NCBI GenBank assembly: GCA_030148505.1
Contig: JASBTI010000041.1
Location: forward strand, 226,245 to 290,244
Reading direction: 5' to 3'
DNA length: 64,000 bases
Source: Rhodanobacter sp.
Lineage (GTDB): Bacteria; Pseudomonadota; Gammaproteobacteria; Xanthomonadales; Rhodanobacteraceae
Under the pieces are notes generated by a model that saw nothing but the letters and a program-made list of their open reading frames with translations, ran no database searches and was not told the origin of the DNA. The position numbers and the translations under genes were made by a program. This document shows, piece by piece, positions 17,157 through 26,509 of the stretch (within the stretch, counting starts at the first letter, position 1; the number at the start of each line of letters is the position of its first letter).

Positions 17157-18295
17157 GCGGTCGCCTGCAGCAGTAGGGCGCTGTATCGACCCGAAGGCGC
17201 CGGGACGCCTACCTGACAGCTCAGCTGATCGAGCAAAATGCCGGATGCCAGGAGGCGATGGCGCAGCGCAGTAAATTGACGCTCCAGGCGTTGTGCCGTT
17301 TGCGCATGTTCGGCCCACAGACGTACCGACAAGCGTGGCTCGTTCAGCTGCAACTCGCCCTGTACCGGACCCAGCTTGGGCAGGTTCAGCGCAAATCCCA
17401 AGATCCAGCCGTGGCTGCCGTCGGGGGGCTCGGCAATGTATTCCAGATGCAGCTGGAGCACATCGCGTCCATTGTCACCCTGCAGCGGTATCTCGATAAT
17501 CCATGCTGGCAAAGCCCCCGCTTGCAGTTGCGCTACTTCCACCCGTGCCAGCGCGGCCTTGACGTCGCCGTGCAGCTGATCCAGCACCGGATTCACGTTC
17601 GCGTTCTCGGCAAGTACCAACAACGGCAGTCTGGCTTGGGCCTGCAAACCGCGTTGTAACAAGGGTGGGGGTGTATCGGTGCGGTTTGCTACCACCGCTG
17701 GTGACGGACTTTGCTCCAGTAGGCCGAGCAAGCGCAGAAGTGCATTTTTCCAGTCATCCTCAACGAGCGCCGATGGTGCGTTCGGGGGCAATGCCGCCAG
17801 TTGCGACTCGAAGAAAAGGCCGCTGTGCAGGATAGCTTGACGCAGCCCGTCGCTGCTGGTGACGTCGGCCGGGGTACGGATGGTGTGTTCGAGCATTGCC
17901 AACGCCGTACGCAGATTTGCCGGCAATTGACGCAGCATGGGACGCTTGGCCAGGGTGCCGAGGGTAGCGAGCAGCGGCGCGTAGCCGTTCTGCTGCGGTA
18001 AACGTTCACGCAAGGCGCGCTGAAAGGCCGGTTCGGAAGTGTTCGGCAGCAGTACCTCCAGTTGCGGCTGGCTGCCAAGAGTCAGTACCCGGACCTGGAA
18101 TTGTCCCGGCAACTGGTTGCCGGTGATCTGCGCCTCCACCGTCAACGCGCCGACCTGCAATACCATCAGCCCCTGCGGATTCAAACCCAGTGGGCGTGCC
18201 GACAGCACGGCGCCGATGCGCCAGCTTTGCGCTGTGGTGCCGGCGGCGGCGCCGGCCCAGGTAAGAGCAGCAAGGCTGGTGGGTTGGATGATCAA
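17153..18295 (-). CDS. Second FliK-like hook-length control domain protein
   Basis: About 380 residues from a proposed TTG start, with AGGA 6 nt upstream on this strand (MIIQPTSLAALTWAGAA). The N-terminal two thirds are rich in Leu, Ala and Gln. The last 100 residues look like a Flg_hook domain: LPAWIIEIPLQGDNGRDVLQ, then LNLPKLGPVQGELQLNEPRL and a final helical stretch. A frame extension to 18409 exists but has no family-like sequence. The gene is paired with the FlhB-C-like gene. FliK and FlhB are known partners, so this is a second ruler/switch-like pair in one operon. Confidence 0.8.
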   Translation of the reverse strand: MIIQPTSLAALTWAGAAAGTTAQSWRIGAVLSARPLGLNPQGLMVLQVGALTVEAQITGNQLPGQFQVRVLTLGSQPQLEVLLPNTSEPAFQRALRERLPQQNGYAPLLATLGTLAKRPMLRQLPANLRTALAMLEHTIRTPADVTSSDGLRQAILHSGLFFESQLAALPPNAPSALVEDDWKNALLRLLGLLEQSPSPAVVANRTDTPPPLLQRGLQAQARLPLLVLAENANVNPVLDQLHGDVKAALARVEVAQLQAGALPAWIIEIPLQGDNGRDVLQLHLEYIAEPPDGSHGWILGFALNLPKLGPVQGELQLNEPRLSVRLWAEHAQTAQRLERQFTALRHRLLASGILLDQLSCQVGVPAPSGRYSALLLQATA

Positions 18296-18472
18296 GTCGG
18301 ATCCTGTCCTGGTATCGCCTGATACGAGAGCGCGCAGATAGTCATGTTTCCAAGCTTGTCGGCAGCTTGTGGGCAAACTTGAGTGGCCTGCCGTCGAAGC
18401 GGAACCCACGGCGAAGCGCCAGCCGATCGGCTTGGTGATGTTTTCTGGTGTCGAAACCTTTGCGAAAGTCGC
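18296..18472. other. Divergent intergenic region
   Basis: Lies between the FliK-like gene (minus strand) and the second chemotaxis operon (plus strand). I see no gene. The sigma-28 promoter for the plus-strand operon begins at 18473. No clear promoter for the minus-strand pair was recognised. Confidence 0.5.
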
Positions 18473-18499
18473 TCAAGTGATGTGGTTTCCGGTCGATAA
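18473..18499 (+). promoter_or_regulatory. Sigma-28 (FliA) promoter of the second chemotaxis operon
   Basis: TCAAGTGA, 11 nt, then GTCGATAA. This compares with the FliA consensus TAAAGTTT (TCAAGTTT in pseudomonads)-N11-GCCGATAA, with the spacing exact. Transcription would start near 18507, giving a 26-nt leader to the ATG at 18533. This ties the second chemosensory system to the flagellar hierarchy through fliA at 10411. Confidence 0.82.
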
Positions 18500-18532
18500 G
18501 CTACTCGACAGCACAGCTTGAGAGCATGGCAA

Positions 18533-18889
18533 ATGGCCGGTAGACGGGCGGTAAAACGACGGAGTGCGAACACGGCGTCAGGTGAGGAACGTGCCAGCCC
18601 GGAGGCCGAGACAGCGGTGCTGTTGCCTGCGGACTGCCGTATGGCGTCGCAGACGGCCCTCAAGGAAACGTTGTTGCAGGCTGCGGAGGCTCAGATCGTG
18701 GTGCTGAACGGTGGCGAGGTAGAGCGCGTCGATACGGCCTTCCTGCAGTTGCTGATGCTGTTTCGGCGCGAGCTGGAAACACGTGGCGGCAGCCTGAAAT
18801 GGCATGGCGTGAGTGAAGCCCTCGCCGAGGGAGCTGCTCTGCTTGGTTTGACGCGAATTTTGGATTTGCCAGCCGCCGCGCTGGCCTGA
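18533..18889 (+). CDS. STAS-domain protein, first gene of the second chemotaxis operon
   Basis: About 118 residues. A basic, disordered N-terminus of about 30 residues precedes a STAS fold: AVLLPADCRMASQTALKETL, VVLNGGEVERVDTAFLQLLM and LKWHGVSEALAEGAALLGL. The conserved position before the phosphorylatable Ser of SpoIIAA-type proteins reads ERVDTAF, with Thr where Ser is common. ATG 18533 fits the predicted transcript start; an upstream TTG at 18518 would leave only 11 nt of leader. Similar small STAS genes precede cheY-cheA in other gammaproteobacterial clusters; their mechanism is not settled. Confidence 0.78.
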   Translation: MAGRRAVKRRSANTASGEERASPEAETAVLLPADCRMASQTALKETLLQAAEAQIVVLNGGEVERVDTAFLQLLMLFRRELETRGGSLKWHGVSEALAEGAALLGLTRILDLPAAALA

Positions 18890-18903
18890 CACGAGATAAC
18901 AGC

Positions 18904-19266
18904 ATGGCAAAGATTCTTGCGGTAGACGACTCGGCTTCGATGCGTGGCATGGTGGCGTTCACCCTGCGCGGTGCGGGGTATGAGGTGTTCGAAGCCGAAA
19001 ATGGCGAGCTGGGACTGGATGCAGCCCGCGGCGCGGCCTACGATCTGGTGCTTGCCGACGTCAATATGCCGGTGATGGACGGTATCAGCATGGTGCGACA
19101 GTTGCGGGCCATGGATACCTACAAAGGTGTGCCGATCCTGATGTTGACCACCGAGTCGCATACCGAGAAAAAGATGGAAGGCAAAGCGGCAGGCGCCACC
19201 GGCTGGCTGGTCAAGCCGTTTGACCCCGAGCAGCTGTTGGCCACCGTCAAGCGCGTGCTGGGCTGA
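18904..19266 (+). CDS. cheY: CheY-type response regulator (second cluster)
   Basis: 120 residues, a stand-alone receiver. The DD pair is at residues 8-9, phospho-acceptor D52 sits in VLADVNMPVMDG, and the conserved T and K are in LMLTTES and WLVKPFDP. Sequence differs clearly from the first CheY ([14 protein letters not shown] against AKILAVDDSASMRG), so the FliM-binding CheY is more likely the one at 11208. This one may act as a phosphate sink or on another output. It lies 8 nt before the second cheA. Confidence 0.92.
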   Translation: MAKILAVDDSASMRGMVAFTLRGAGYEVFEAENGELGLDAARGAAYDLVLADVNMPVMDGISMVRQLRAMDTYKGVPILMLTTESHTEKKMEGKAAGATGWLVKPFDPEQLLATVKRVLG

Positions 19267-19274
19267 GCAGGACC

Positions 19275-21314
19275 ATGAGCGCGGTCGATCTAACCCAGTT
19301 TCACAAGACCTTCTTTGAAGAAAGTCAGGAGGGGCTCGATGCGATGGAGTCGGCGTTGCTGGCGTTGGATTCCGGCTCGACCGACACCGAGCTGGTACAC
19401 ACGATCTTTCGCTCTGCCCACTCCATAAAGGGCGGTGCAGCCACTTTCGGCTTTGTCGACGTGGCTGCCTTCACGCATGTGGCAGAGTCATTGCTGGAGG
19501 AGGTCCGCAGTGGGCGTCGCCCGGTTGAGCCACCGCTCGTCGATGTGTTGTTGCGCTCAGTCGATTGCCTGCGTGTGATGCTTCGCCGCTCCAGCGCGGG
19601 ACAACCGGTTGCCGATGCCGAGAGTGAAGAGCTGCGTGCAGAGCTGGCGTCCCTGGTCAGTGGCCAGGATGAGGGGGTGCAGCCGCCCCCCGCAGAGTCG
19701 GTATCGACTTCTGCCGGCTGGAGGATTGATTTCGCCGCGCTACCCCACCTATTGCAGACTGGCAATGACCCGTTGCGGCTATTCCGTGAACTGCAGCAAC
19801 TTGGCCAGCTCGATGTGATTCGTGCGTTTATTGTGGATGGCGCGCCGGCCACCCTGGCTGAGGTCGATCCCACCCTGTGCTACCTGGGATGGGAGTTGCA
19901 TCTGCAGGGGGCGGCAAGTCGGTCAGACCTCGATGCCGTATTCGACTGGCTCGATGGCGACTGCGTGCTGGAGATCCATCCGCTGTCGACGGGGGGGAGC
20001 GCCGAAACGGAAAACGTGTCATCGTCATCGCCCGTGGCGACCGATCCGTCACGGAGAGATGCGTCTCCTCCCGGGATTGTCAAAGTCGCCACCGACATTC
20101 CGGCTGCCGTGCGGGAAACGCCGATCGCCCCGGCCGAAGGCAGTTCCATACGTGTCGATATCGACAAGATTGATGCGTTGATCAACATGATGGGAGAGTT
20201 GGTGATCACCCAGTCGATGCTCAGCGAGATCGGCGAAAACTTCCAGCAGTCCCAGCTAGAAGTCTTGCGAGAGGGGCTGGTGCAGCTGGAGCGCAACACC
20301 CGCGAGTTGCAGGAAAGCGTGATGCGCATTCGCATGTTGCCGATCGCGTCGATCTTCAACCGGTTCCCGCGGTTGGTCCGCGATCTCGAGCGCAAGCTCG
20401 GTAAGCAAGTCAAGCTGGAATTGCAAGGCGAGCACACCGAGCTGGACAAGACGGTGCTCGAGAAAATCGGTGATCCACTCGTGCATTTGGTACGCAACGC
20501 AATCGACCATGGGCTGGAGTCACCGAGCCGGCGTAAAGCTGTTGGAAAGTCCGAGACGGGTACGCTAAAGCTCAACGCCTATCACGAAGGCAGTAATATC
20601 GTGGTCCAGATCAGTGACGACGGCGCCGGCCTCAATCGCGATGCAATCACCGCCAAGGCCTTGCAGAATGGCTTGATTAGCTCCGGTCAGGAGCTCAGCG
20701 ATGCCGAGGTTGCGGATCTGATTTTCCAGCCTGGATTTTCCACGGCGGCCCAGGCCACCGACCTTTCCGGTCGTGGGGTGGGCATGGATGTGGTGCGACG
20801 CAACGTGCGGGACCTCGGTGGCAGCGTCAGCGTGCGCAGTGTGAGCGGCAAAGGCAGCACGTTCACGATCGCCTTGCCACTGACTCTGGCTATCGTCGAC
20901 GGCCTGGTCACCGCCGTGGGCGGCGAACGCTACATCGTGCCATTGATCTCGATCGTCGAGTCATTGCGACTGAAGGCCTCCGATGTACGCAAGGTGGCCG
21001 GAGGGGGGGAGGTCTTTCACTTCCGCGACGCCTACCTGCCGATCATGCGGTTACACAGATCCTTCGCCTGCCATGAGGCCGTCATGGACATCGAGCGCGG
21101 CATTGTAGTCGTCGTCGAAGAGGATGGTCGACGGGTGGGACTGCTGGTCGACGACCTGCTCGGGCAGCAACAGGCTGTCGTCAAATCACTGGAGGCCCAC
21201 TATCGCCGTGTCCAGGGCATCTCCGGGGCGACCATCCTCAGTGATGGTTCGGTGGCGCTGATCGTCGACGTGGGCGGGGTTGTGCATATGGGAAGGCAAA
21301 GCAAGGCAGCCTAG
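19275..21314 (+). CDS. cheA: Chemotaxis histidine kinase CheA (second cluster)
   Basis: 679 residues. Hpt domain with H49 in FRSAHSIKGGA, a linker of about 150 residues, then P3 starting near VDIDKIDALINMMGELVITQ. HATPase has the N box VHLVRNAIDHGLE and glycine boxes SDDGAGLN and SGRGVGMDVV. A CheW-like domain ends the protein. The sensing inputs are probably the MCPs and CheW encoded just downstream. The first cheA linker repeats are not seen here. A strong hairpin at 21399-21429 follows the gene. Confidence 0.95.
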   Translation: MSAVDLTQFHKTFFEESQEGLDAMESALLALDSGSTDTELVHTIFRSAHSIKGGAATFGFVDVAAFTHVAESLLEEVRSGRRPVEPPLVDVLLRSVDCLRVMLRRSSAGQPVADAESEELRAELASLVSGQDEGVQPPPAESVSTSAGWRIDFAALPHLLQTGNDPLRLFRELQQLGQLDVIRAFIVDGAPATLAEVDPTLCYLGWELHLQGAASRSDLDAVFDWLDGDCVLEIHPLSTGGSAETENVSSSSPVATDPSRRDASPPGIVKVATDIPAAVRETPIAPAEGSSIRVDIDKIDALINMMGELVITQSMLSEIGENFQQSQLEVLREGLVQLERNTRELQESVMRIRMLPIASIFNRFPRLVRDLERKLGKQVKLELQGEHTELDKTVLEKIGDPLVHLVRNAIDHGLESPSRRKAVGKSETGTLKLNAYHEGSNIVVQISDDGAGLNRDAITAKALQNGLISSGQELSDAEVADLIFQPGFSTAAQATDLSGRGVGMDVVRRNVRDLGGSVSVRSVSGKGSTFTIALPLTLAIVDGLVTAVGGERYIVPLISIVESLRLKASDVRKVAGGGEVFHFRDAYLPIMRLHRSFACHEAVMDIERGIVVVVEEDGRRVGLLVDDLLGQQQAVVKSLEAHYRRVQGISGATILSDGSVALIVDVGGVVHMGRQSKAA

Positions 21315-21330
21315 AGTCGCCAGGGCTAAC

Positions 21331-21429
21331 GCAAGTCAAAGCACTTGCCTTCCGTGCCCCCCGCTCCGCGCGGGCACACGCTCCCAATCGTTGTTCACTG
21401 CGGGTGTCACCGTCCCGGTGACACCCGCA
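21331..21429 (+). terminator. Three stem-loops between cheA and the Cache MCP, last one terminator-like
   Basis: GCAAGT/ACTTGC pairs at 21331-21348, and GTGCCC/GGGCAC at 21354-21377. A perfect 13-bp stem TGCGGGTGTCACC / GGTGACACCCGCA at 21399-21429 has a 5-nt loop, GTCCC. The last is followed by TTCCGTCATTT, only moderately T-rich, so it may terminate, pause or protect RNA rather than stop all transcription. Confidence 0.65.
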
Positions 21430-21466
21430 TTCCGTCATTTCTGCATAAACGCAAGGTAGAGCAATA

Positions 21467-23170
21467 ATGTTGTTCCGACGAGAGTGGTCATTCGGCCGGC
21501 TAAGCCTGAATGCGCGGTTGGTGATGGTGGTGGCGGTGGTTATCGTGGGCTTGGTCAGCCTGACGATCATGAGTGCGCTTGAAAATCGCGACCGACAAAT
21601 GAGTGGGCTTGAATACAGCCTGAAAAGTCAGGTCCAGTCGGCCATTTCGATCGCCGACAATTTTCACCAGCAGGCAGTCAAGGGCGAGTTCAGCGAGGCG
21701 AAAGCCCAGCAGCTCGCGTTGGCCCAGATTCAAAACATGCGCTGGGATGGCGGCGCCGGGTACGTGTTTGCCTTCGATACGGACATGGTGCTGCGAATGC
21801 ATCCACTGTTATTGGGAAAGGTGGGCAAAAGCGTTCGCGAGGTGATGGATCGCAATGGTTTGCACGTTTTTCAGATGATGGGTGCGCTCGACCTTCAGAA
21901 GGGTCATGGATTGATCCGCTACGATTGGCCCAAGCCCAACACCAAGGCCATTGTTGGCAAGATCAGCTACTCGCAGATCTTCAAGCCGTGGAAGATGAAT
22001 TTTGCGACCGGTGCCTATTTCGACGACATCGATGCCGCATTTCGGCACGCGTTGCTCGTCAACCTGGGCAAGGCTGGCCTGGTAGGTCTGTTGGTGATCC
22101 TGATGGTCTGGCTCTCGATGCGCAGCATTCGTCGAAGCATTGGCGGCGAGCCGAGCTTCGCCGTTGAGATGGCCATGCGAATCGCCGAGGGCGACCTGAG
22201 CACGAAGGACTCAGCCGAAGTGTTTGCGAGTGGAAGTCTGCTCGACGCGCTGGCAAGAATGCGCGTCAAGCTGACCAGCATTGTCGGCGACGTGCAGCGT
22301 GGTTCGGAGTCGGTCAGCGTCGCTGCACAACAGATCGCCAAGGGCAACGACAACCTAAGTCAGCGAACTCAGGAGCAGGCATCGAGTCTCGAGGAAACGG
22401 CAGCCTCGATGGAGGAAATGACCTCCACGGTAAAACAGAACGCCGAGCATGCAAACCACGCCAACCAATTGGCATGTAGTGCGAGAGAGCAAGCGACGCG
22501 TGGCGGCGAGGTAGTGAGTAAAGCGGTTGTCGCCATGGGTGAGATCAATGCATCCAGTCACAAGATCGCCGACATCGTGGGCTTGATTCAAGAGATCGCG
22601 TTCCAGACAAATCTGCTGGCGCTCAATGCGGCGGTGGAAGCTGCGAGGGCAGGGGAGCAAGGTCGCGGCTTTGCGGTGGTGGCTTCGGAGGTGCGCAGCC
22701 TCGCCCAGCGAAGTGCCAGTGCAGCGAAGGAGATCAAAGGGCTTATCGAGGACAGCGCAGAGAGGGTCCGCAGCGGCTCGGAGCTGGTCGACCGCTCCGG
22801 CAAGGCGCTTGCCGAAATCGTCGACAGTGTGAAGAAAGTTACTGACATTGTCGCGGAGATAGCAGCGGCGACCCAAGAGCAGTCGGCGGGCATCGAGCAG
22901 GTGAATAACGCCGTAATGCAGATGGATGAGGTCACCCAGCAAAATGCCGCACTGGTGGAGGAGGCATCTGCCGCCGCTCGCGCCATGCAGGAGCGGGCAG
23001 ATGCATTGCAGCGACAGATGGCATTTTTTCGTGTGGAAGATAGCGCTTCGGGGATAGCGCCGCCCGCTGGGGCGGTGCCACAGGGGATCCCGCCGCACGG
23101 GAAAATGACACCGCGGACCCCGTCGGGAAGGCCAGTGGGCATGGTGGCGGGGGCCTGGACCGAATTTTGA
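21467..23170 (+). CDS. Methyl-accepting chemotaxis protein with single Cache sensor
   Basis: 567 residues. The first membrane helix ([20 protein letters not shown]) is followed by a periplasmic domain of the sCache_2 type (residues 40-195: [20 protein letters not shown], then [18 protein letters not shown]), a second membrane helix, a short HAMP and a full signalling domain. The hairpin tip reads [20 protein letters not shown]. The C-terminal AWTEF fits the CheR-tethering pentapeptide pattern (aromatic-x-x-aromatic). Such Cache domains usually bind small carboxylates or amines; the ligand cannot be read from the sequence. Confidence 0.93.
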   Translation: MLFRREWSFGRLSLNARLVMVVAVVIVGLVSLTIMSALENRDRQMSGLEYSLKSQVQSAISIADNFHQQAVKGEFSEAKAQQLALAQIQNMRWDGGAGYVFAFDTDMVLRMHPLLLGKVGKSVREVMDRNGLHVFQMMGALDLQKGHGLIRYDWPKPNTKAIVGKISYSQIFKPWKMNFATGAYFDDIDAAFRHALLVNLGKAGLVGLLVILMVWLSMRSIRRSIGGEPSFAVEMAMRIAEGDLSTKDSAEVFASGSLLDALARMRVKLTSIVGDVQRGSESVSVAAQQIAKGNDNLSQRTQEQASSLEETAASMEEMTSTVKQNAEHANHANQLACSAREQATRGGEVVSKAVVAMGEINASSHKIADIVGLIQEIAFQTNLLALNAAVEAARAGEQGRGFAVVASEVRSLAQRSASAAKEIKGLIEDSAERVRSGSELVDRSGKALAEIVDSVKKVTDIVAEIAAATQEQSAGIEQVNNAVMQMDEVTQQNAALVEEASAAARAMQERADALQRQMAFFRVEDSASGIAPPAGAVPQGIPPHGKMTPRTPSGRPVGMVAGAWTEF

Positions 23171-23280
23171 CCTGATATCCCCGCGCCCTTCCCGATATCT
23201 CTGTTGACGGACTAGACCATGCCGTGGCGCGGCGCGGCCATGGCGGGCATGGGCGAAACATCGAGGGCGAGGGCGGTCGC

Positions 23281-23307
23281 TCAAGTTTTTCCTTGGAAGG
23301 CCGACAC
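23281..23307 (+). promoter_or_regulatory. Sigma-28 (FliA) promoter upstream of cheW
   Basis: TCAAGTTT, 11 nt, GCCGACAC. The -35 half is a perfect match and the -10 half (consensus GCCGATAA) agrees in its first five bases. Predicted start near 23315. A 7-bp stem-loop able to form at 23321-23338 (GGATGTTCGCGAGCATCC, counting one G-U pair) would lie in the leader just before the GAGG of cheW. The promoter gives the cheW-MCP-cheRDB genes their own FliA-dependent transcript. Confidence 0.78.
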
Positions 23308-23357
23308 CATGAATGAATCAGGATGTTCGCGAGCATCCGCCATGAGGTAGTGAAACC

Positions 23358-23864
23358 ATGTACGAAAGCAACCAAAGCACGGCCCTAAAACTGCAACAAC
23401 TCACCTTCAGCCTGGCGGGAGAGGAATACGGAGTGGACATCCTGGCGGTCCGCGAAATTCGCGGCTGGTCGCGAGTCACGCGTATTCCCCAGACCCCCGA
23501 CTACCTGCTTGGTGTGCTCAATCTGCGTGGTGCCATTGTGCCGATCATGGATTTGCGCATGCGCTTCGGACTCGATCGTGAAAGCTACGGCGAAAGCACG
23601 GTGGTGATTGTCATCGCGGTCGAGGAACGCCTGTTTGGCATCGTGGTGGACTCGGTTTCCGACGTGGTCGATATCGACCATGCCGCGATCAAGCCGGTAC
23701 CTGACATGGGGGTGGTGGTAGACACCCGTTACCTGAAAGGGCTTGCCACGCACGTCGAACGCATGGTGATGCTGCTGGACGTGGAAAAGCTGATGCGACC
23801 CGAAGACGTGGAAACGCTGGATGCCGTTCTGCCGTCAGTGGAAGAAGTTGAAATTGCCGCCTGA
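23358..23864 (+). CDS. cheW: Chemotaxis adaptor CheW (second cluster)
   Basis: 168 residues, a full CheW domain: LTFSLAGEEYGVDILAVREI, then YLLGVLNLRGAIVPIMDLRM and IVVDSVSDVVDI. The core is closer to E. coli-type CheW than the protein at 16033. GAGG lies 9 nt before ATG. It is preceded by its own sigma-28 promoter and followed 14 nt later by an MCP. Confidence 0.95.
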   Translation: MYESNQSTALKLQQLTFSLAGEEYGVDILAVREIRGWSRVTRIPQTPDYLLGVLNLRGAIVPIMDLRMRFGLDRESYGESTVVIVIAVEERLFGIVVDSVSDVVDIDHAAIKPVPDMGVVVDTRYLKGLATHVERMVMLLDVEKLMRPEDVETLDAVLPSVEEVEIAA

Positions 23865-23878
23865 TCCGGAAACTACTC

Positions 23879-25627
23879 ATGAAGATAAAAAAACTGATAC
23901 CACGCCTTTCCAGTCTGACGGCACTTAGCGTCAAGGCGCGTCTCAGCGGCGTGCTGGGGCTGTTGTGTGTGATGTTGCTGATAGGTGCCTGGATGGGGCT
24001 TGGCGGCATGGCGCGAGCCAATGAAAGCGCGCGCGAGATCTATCAGGGAGAACTGGTGCCGTTGGCCCAGATCAACGAAATCGCGCGGAACTCGTTGCTG
24101 GATTTCATTTCGCTCAGCGAGGCGGCGTTTCACAAGAACGACAAGGCGATCATCACGCAGAAGCTTCAGGACATCGCCAAGCTGAATGCCAAAAGCAATG
24201 CGTTGCTGAAGAAATTGAATGAAGCCACGTTGTCAGATGGCGTCAGGAAGCAATTGAAGTCGTTCGAGAGTGCGCGCGCCGACGTGGAGTCGTCGATGGC
24301 CGATATCCGGGGCGCGCTGGGTCAGGCCGATGGTGGCGCCACCAGCATGCTGTATTCCGAGGTGCTGCCGAACGTGGCCATCATGACCGACGAGATGAAC
24401 AAGCTGATCTCCACCCAGATCAAGGAGGGCAAGCAGAAGTATGAGGCCGCGGTAGCCAGCTACCAGCGGATTCGCCTGATGACCTTCGCCGCGCTTGTGG
24501 TGGGCATGCTGTTGGCAGTGTCGATGGCATTTTTCCTGATCCGTTCGATTGTCGGCACCCTGGGTCGCGCGGTTCTCGTCGCCAATGCGATTGCTCAGGG
24601 CAAGCTGGGCCACGATATCCGTACCCGTCGCAAGGACGAATTGGGCCGCCTTCTGGAAGCGCTCAAGGAGATGGATGAGCGACTCACGCTCACCGTCGGT
24701 GAAGTGCGCAGCGGTTCCGATTCGGTCAGCACCGCGGCCCAGGAGATCGCCCATGGCAACGATGACCTGAGCCAGCGTACCCAGGAGCAGGCGTCCAGCC
24801 TTGAGGAGACGGCGTCCTCGATGGAACAGATGACTTCGACCGTCAAGCAGAACGCCGAGAACGCCAGTCACGCCAACCAGCTCGCCCGCGGCGCCCGCGA
24901 ACAGGCCGAACGTGGTGGCGAGGTGGCGGGGCGGGCAATCGTCGCGATGGACGATATCAACGCCGCCAGCCGCAAGATCGCCGACATTGTAGGTTTGATC
25001 CAAGAAATCGCCTTCCAGACCAACCTGCTTGCCCTGAACGCGGCAGTCGAAGCGGCACGTGCCGGTGAGCAAGGCCGCGGCTTTGCCGTGGTCGCCACGG
25101 AAGTACGGAGTCTGGCGCAGCGTAGCGCCGGTGCGGCCAAGGAGATCAAGGCGTTGATTGACGACAGCGCGGAGAAAGTGCGAGACGGCTCCGAACTTGT
25201 CAATCAGTCCGGCAAGGCATTGGCTGAAATTGTCGATAGCGTGAAGAAAGTCACCGATATCGTGGCCGAGATCGCGGCGGCCAGCCAGGAGCAGTCAGCC
25301 GGCATCGACCAAGTCAACAATGCGGTGATGCAGATGGACGAGATGACCCAGCAGAATGCCGCCCTGGTAGAGGAGGCCGCCGCCGCCGCACGTGCGATGC
25401 AGGAACAGGCGGGCGAGTTGACCCGACAAGTGGGCTTCTTCCAGGTCAACGAGAACATCGTCTCTGGATCGGAGTCCTCATCGGCTCGTGCGCAGAAAAT
25501 TGTTGTAAAGGAAGCGGAGGCGGTGTTTGCTGCCGTGCGCAACACGCCAGCATTGCCGGCGCGCCCGTCACGGGCGACCGCTGCTGCTGACTTGACCAGT
25601 GCTGCTGGTGCCTGGAAGGATTTCTGA
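23879..25627 (+). CDS. Methyl-accepting chemotaxis protein with four-helix-bundle sensor
   Basis: 582 residues. First membrane helix (VLGLLCVMLLIGAWMGLGGM), a periplasmic all-helical region of about 150 residues (NESAREIYQGELVPLAQINE onward) of the 4HB_MCP type, a second membrane helix near residue 200, HAMP, then a signalling domain nearly identical to that of the Cache MCP from residue 280 on. The C-terminus GAWKDF again fits the CheR pentapeptide. The two MCPs share the cytoplasmic part but differ in sensor, which suggests domain swapping. cheR starts at the next base after the stop. Confidence 0.93.
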   Translation: MKIKKLIPRLSSLTALSVKARLSGVLGLLCVMLLIGAWMGLGGMARANESAREIYQGELVPLAQINEIARNSLLDFISLSEAAFHKNDKAIITQKLQDIAKLNAKSNALLKKLNEATLSDGVRKQLKSFESARADVESSMADIRGALGQADGGATSMLYSEVLPNVAIMTDEMNKLISTQIKEGKQKYEAAVASYQRIRLMTFAALVVGMLLAVSMAFFLIRSIVGTLGRAVLVANAIAQGKLGHDIRTRRKDELGRLLEALKEMDERLTLTVGEVRSGSDSVSTAAQEIAHGNDDLSQRTQEQASSLEETASSMEQMTSTVKQNAENASHANQLARGAREQAERGGEVAGRAIVAMDDINAASRKIADIVGLIQEIAFQTNLLALNAAVEAARAGEQGRGFAVVATEVRSLAQRSAGAAKEIKALIDDSAEKVRDGSELVNQSGKALAEIVDSVKKVTDIVAEIAAASQEQSAGIDQVNNAVMQMDEMTQQNAALVEEAAAAARAMQEQAGELTRQVGFFQVNENIVSGSESSSARAQKIVVKEAEAVFAAVRNTPALPARPSRATAAADLTSAAGAWKDF

Positions 25628-26509
25628 GTGAGCGCAAGGCCTGACCAGGTCCGCGAAGAGGCCTCCTCGATCGAGCGCCGGGGGCCGCTGCTGGGAGGTG
25701 CTGAGTTCCAGTTCCTGCGCCGCTTCGTTTTGGAGCACTGCGGCATTTCGCTGGGGGAACACAAGCATCAGCTGGTGCAGGGCCGACTTTTACGGCGATT
25801 GCGGGCGCTCGGGCTGGAGGATTTCAGCAGCTATTGTGAGCTGCTGCGCCGAGATCCGCAGCGGGAGCTCGGCGAACTGGCCAGCGCGATCAGCACGAAT
25901 GTCACCGCGTTTTTCCGTGAGGTGCATCACTACGACCTGCTGGCAAACGACTTGCTGCCGCGCTGGTTGAACGAAAAGCGACGTCAGGGCGACCGGCTTC
26001 GCATCTGGTCTGCCGGCTGTTCCTCGGGTGAAGAACCCTATGCCATGGCGATGGTGCTGGCCGAGACCATGGACCGGCTCGGCAGTACGCTGGACGCGAA
26101 AATACTGGCTACCGACCTGTCACCGCAGGCTTTGGAAGCCGCACGCAAGGGCGTGTATTCGATCGAACGAATAGCGGGTATCAGCGAGGAACGGCGCCGT
26201 CGTTGGTTGTTGCGCGGGACCGGCGAGTATGAAGGTTTTGCCTCCATCCATCCGCGGCTGCGTGATCTGGTCACAATTCAGCCGCTGAACCTGCTGCATG
26301 AATGGCCAATGCAGGGTCCGTTCGATGCAATTTTCTGCCGCAATGTGGTGATCTATTTCGATCAACCGACGAAGCAGCGGTTGTTTCAGCGGTACGCGGG
26401 TATGCTGCCGGTCGGCGGCTATCTGTTTCTTGGCCACTCCGAATCTCTACATGGGGTGAACGACGATTTCGAGCTGGTTGGCCGTACCGTATATCGGAAA
26501 AAAGGCTGA
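25628..26509 (+). CDS. cheR: Chemoreceptor glutamate methyltransferase CheR
   Basis: 293 residues from GTG. An N-terminal helical domain (about residues 25-85) contains ISLGEHKHQLVQGRLLRRLR. The SAM-binding domain has IWSAGCSSGEEPYAMAMVLA, ILATDLSPQALEAARKGVYS and FDAIFCRNVVIYFD. CheR adds methyl groups to MCP glutamates. The stop overlaps the cheD start. Confidence 0.95.
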   Translation: MSARPDQVREEASSIERRGPLLGGAEFQFLRRFVLEHCGISLGEHKHQLVQGRLLRRLRALGLEDFSSYCELLRRDPQRELGELASAISTNVTAFFREVHHYDLLANDLLPRWLNEKRRQGDRLRIWSAGCSSGEEPYAMAMVLAETMDRLGSTLDAKILATDLSPQALEAARKGVYSIERIAGISEERRRRWLLRGTGEYEGFASIHPRLRDLVTIQPLNLLHEWPMQGPFDAIFCRNVVIYFDQPTKQRLFQRYAGMLPVGGYLFLGHSESLHGVNDDFELVGRTVYRKKG

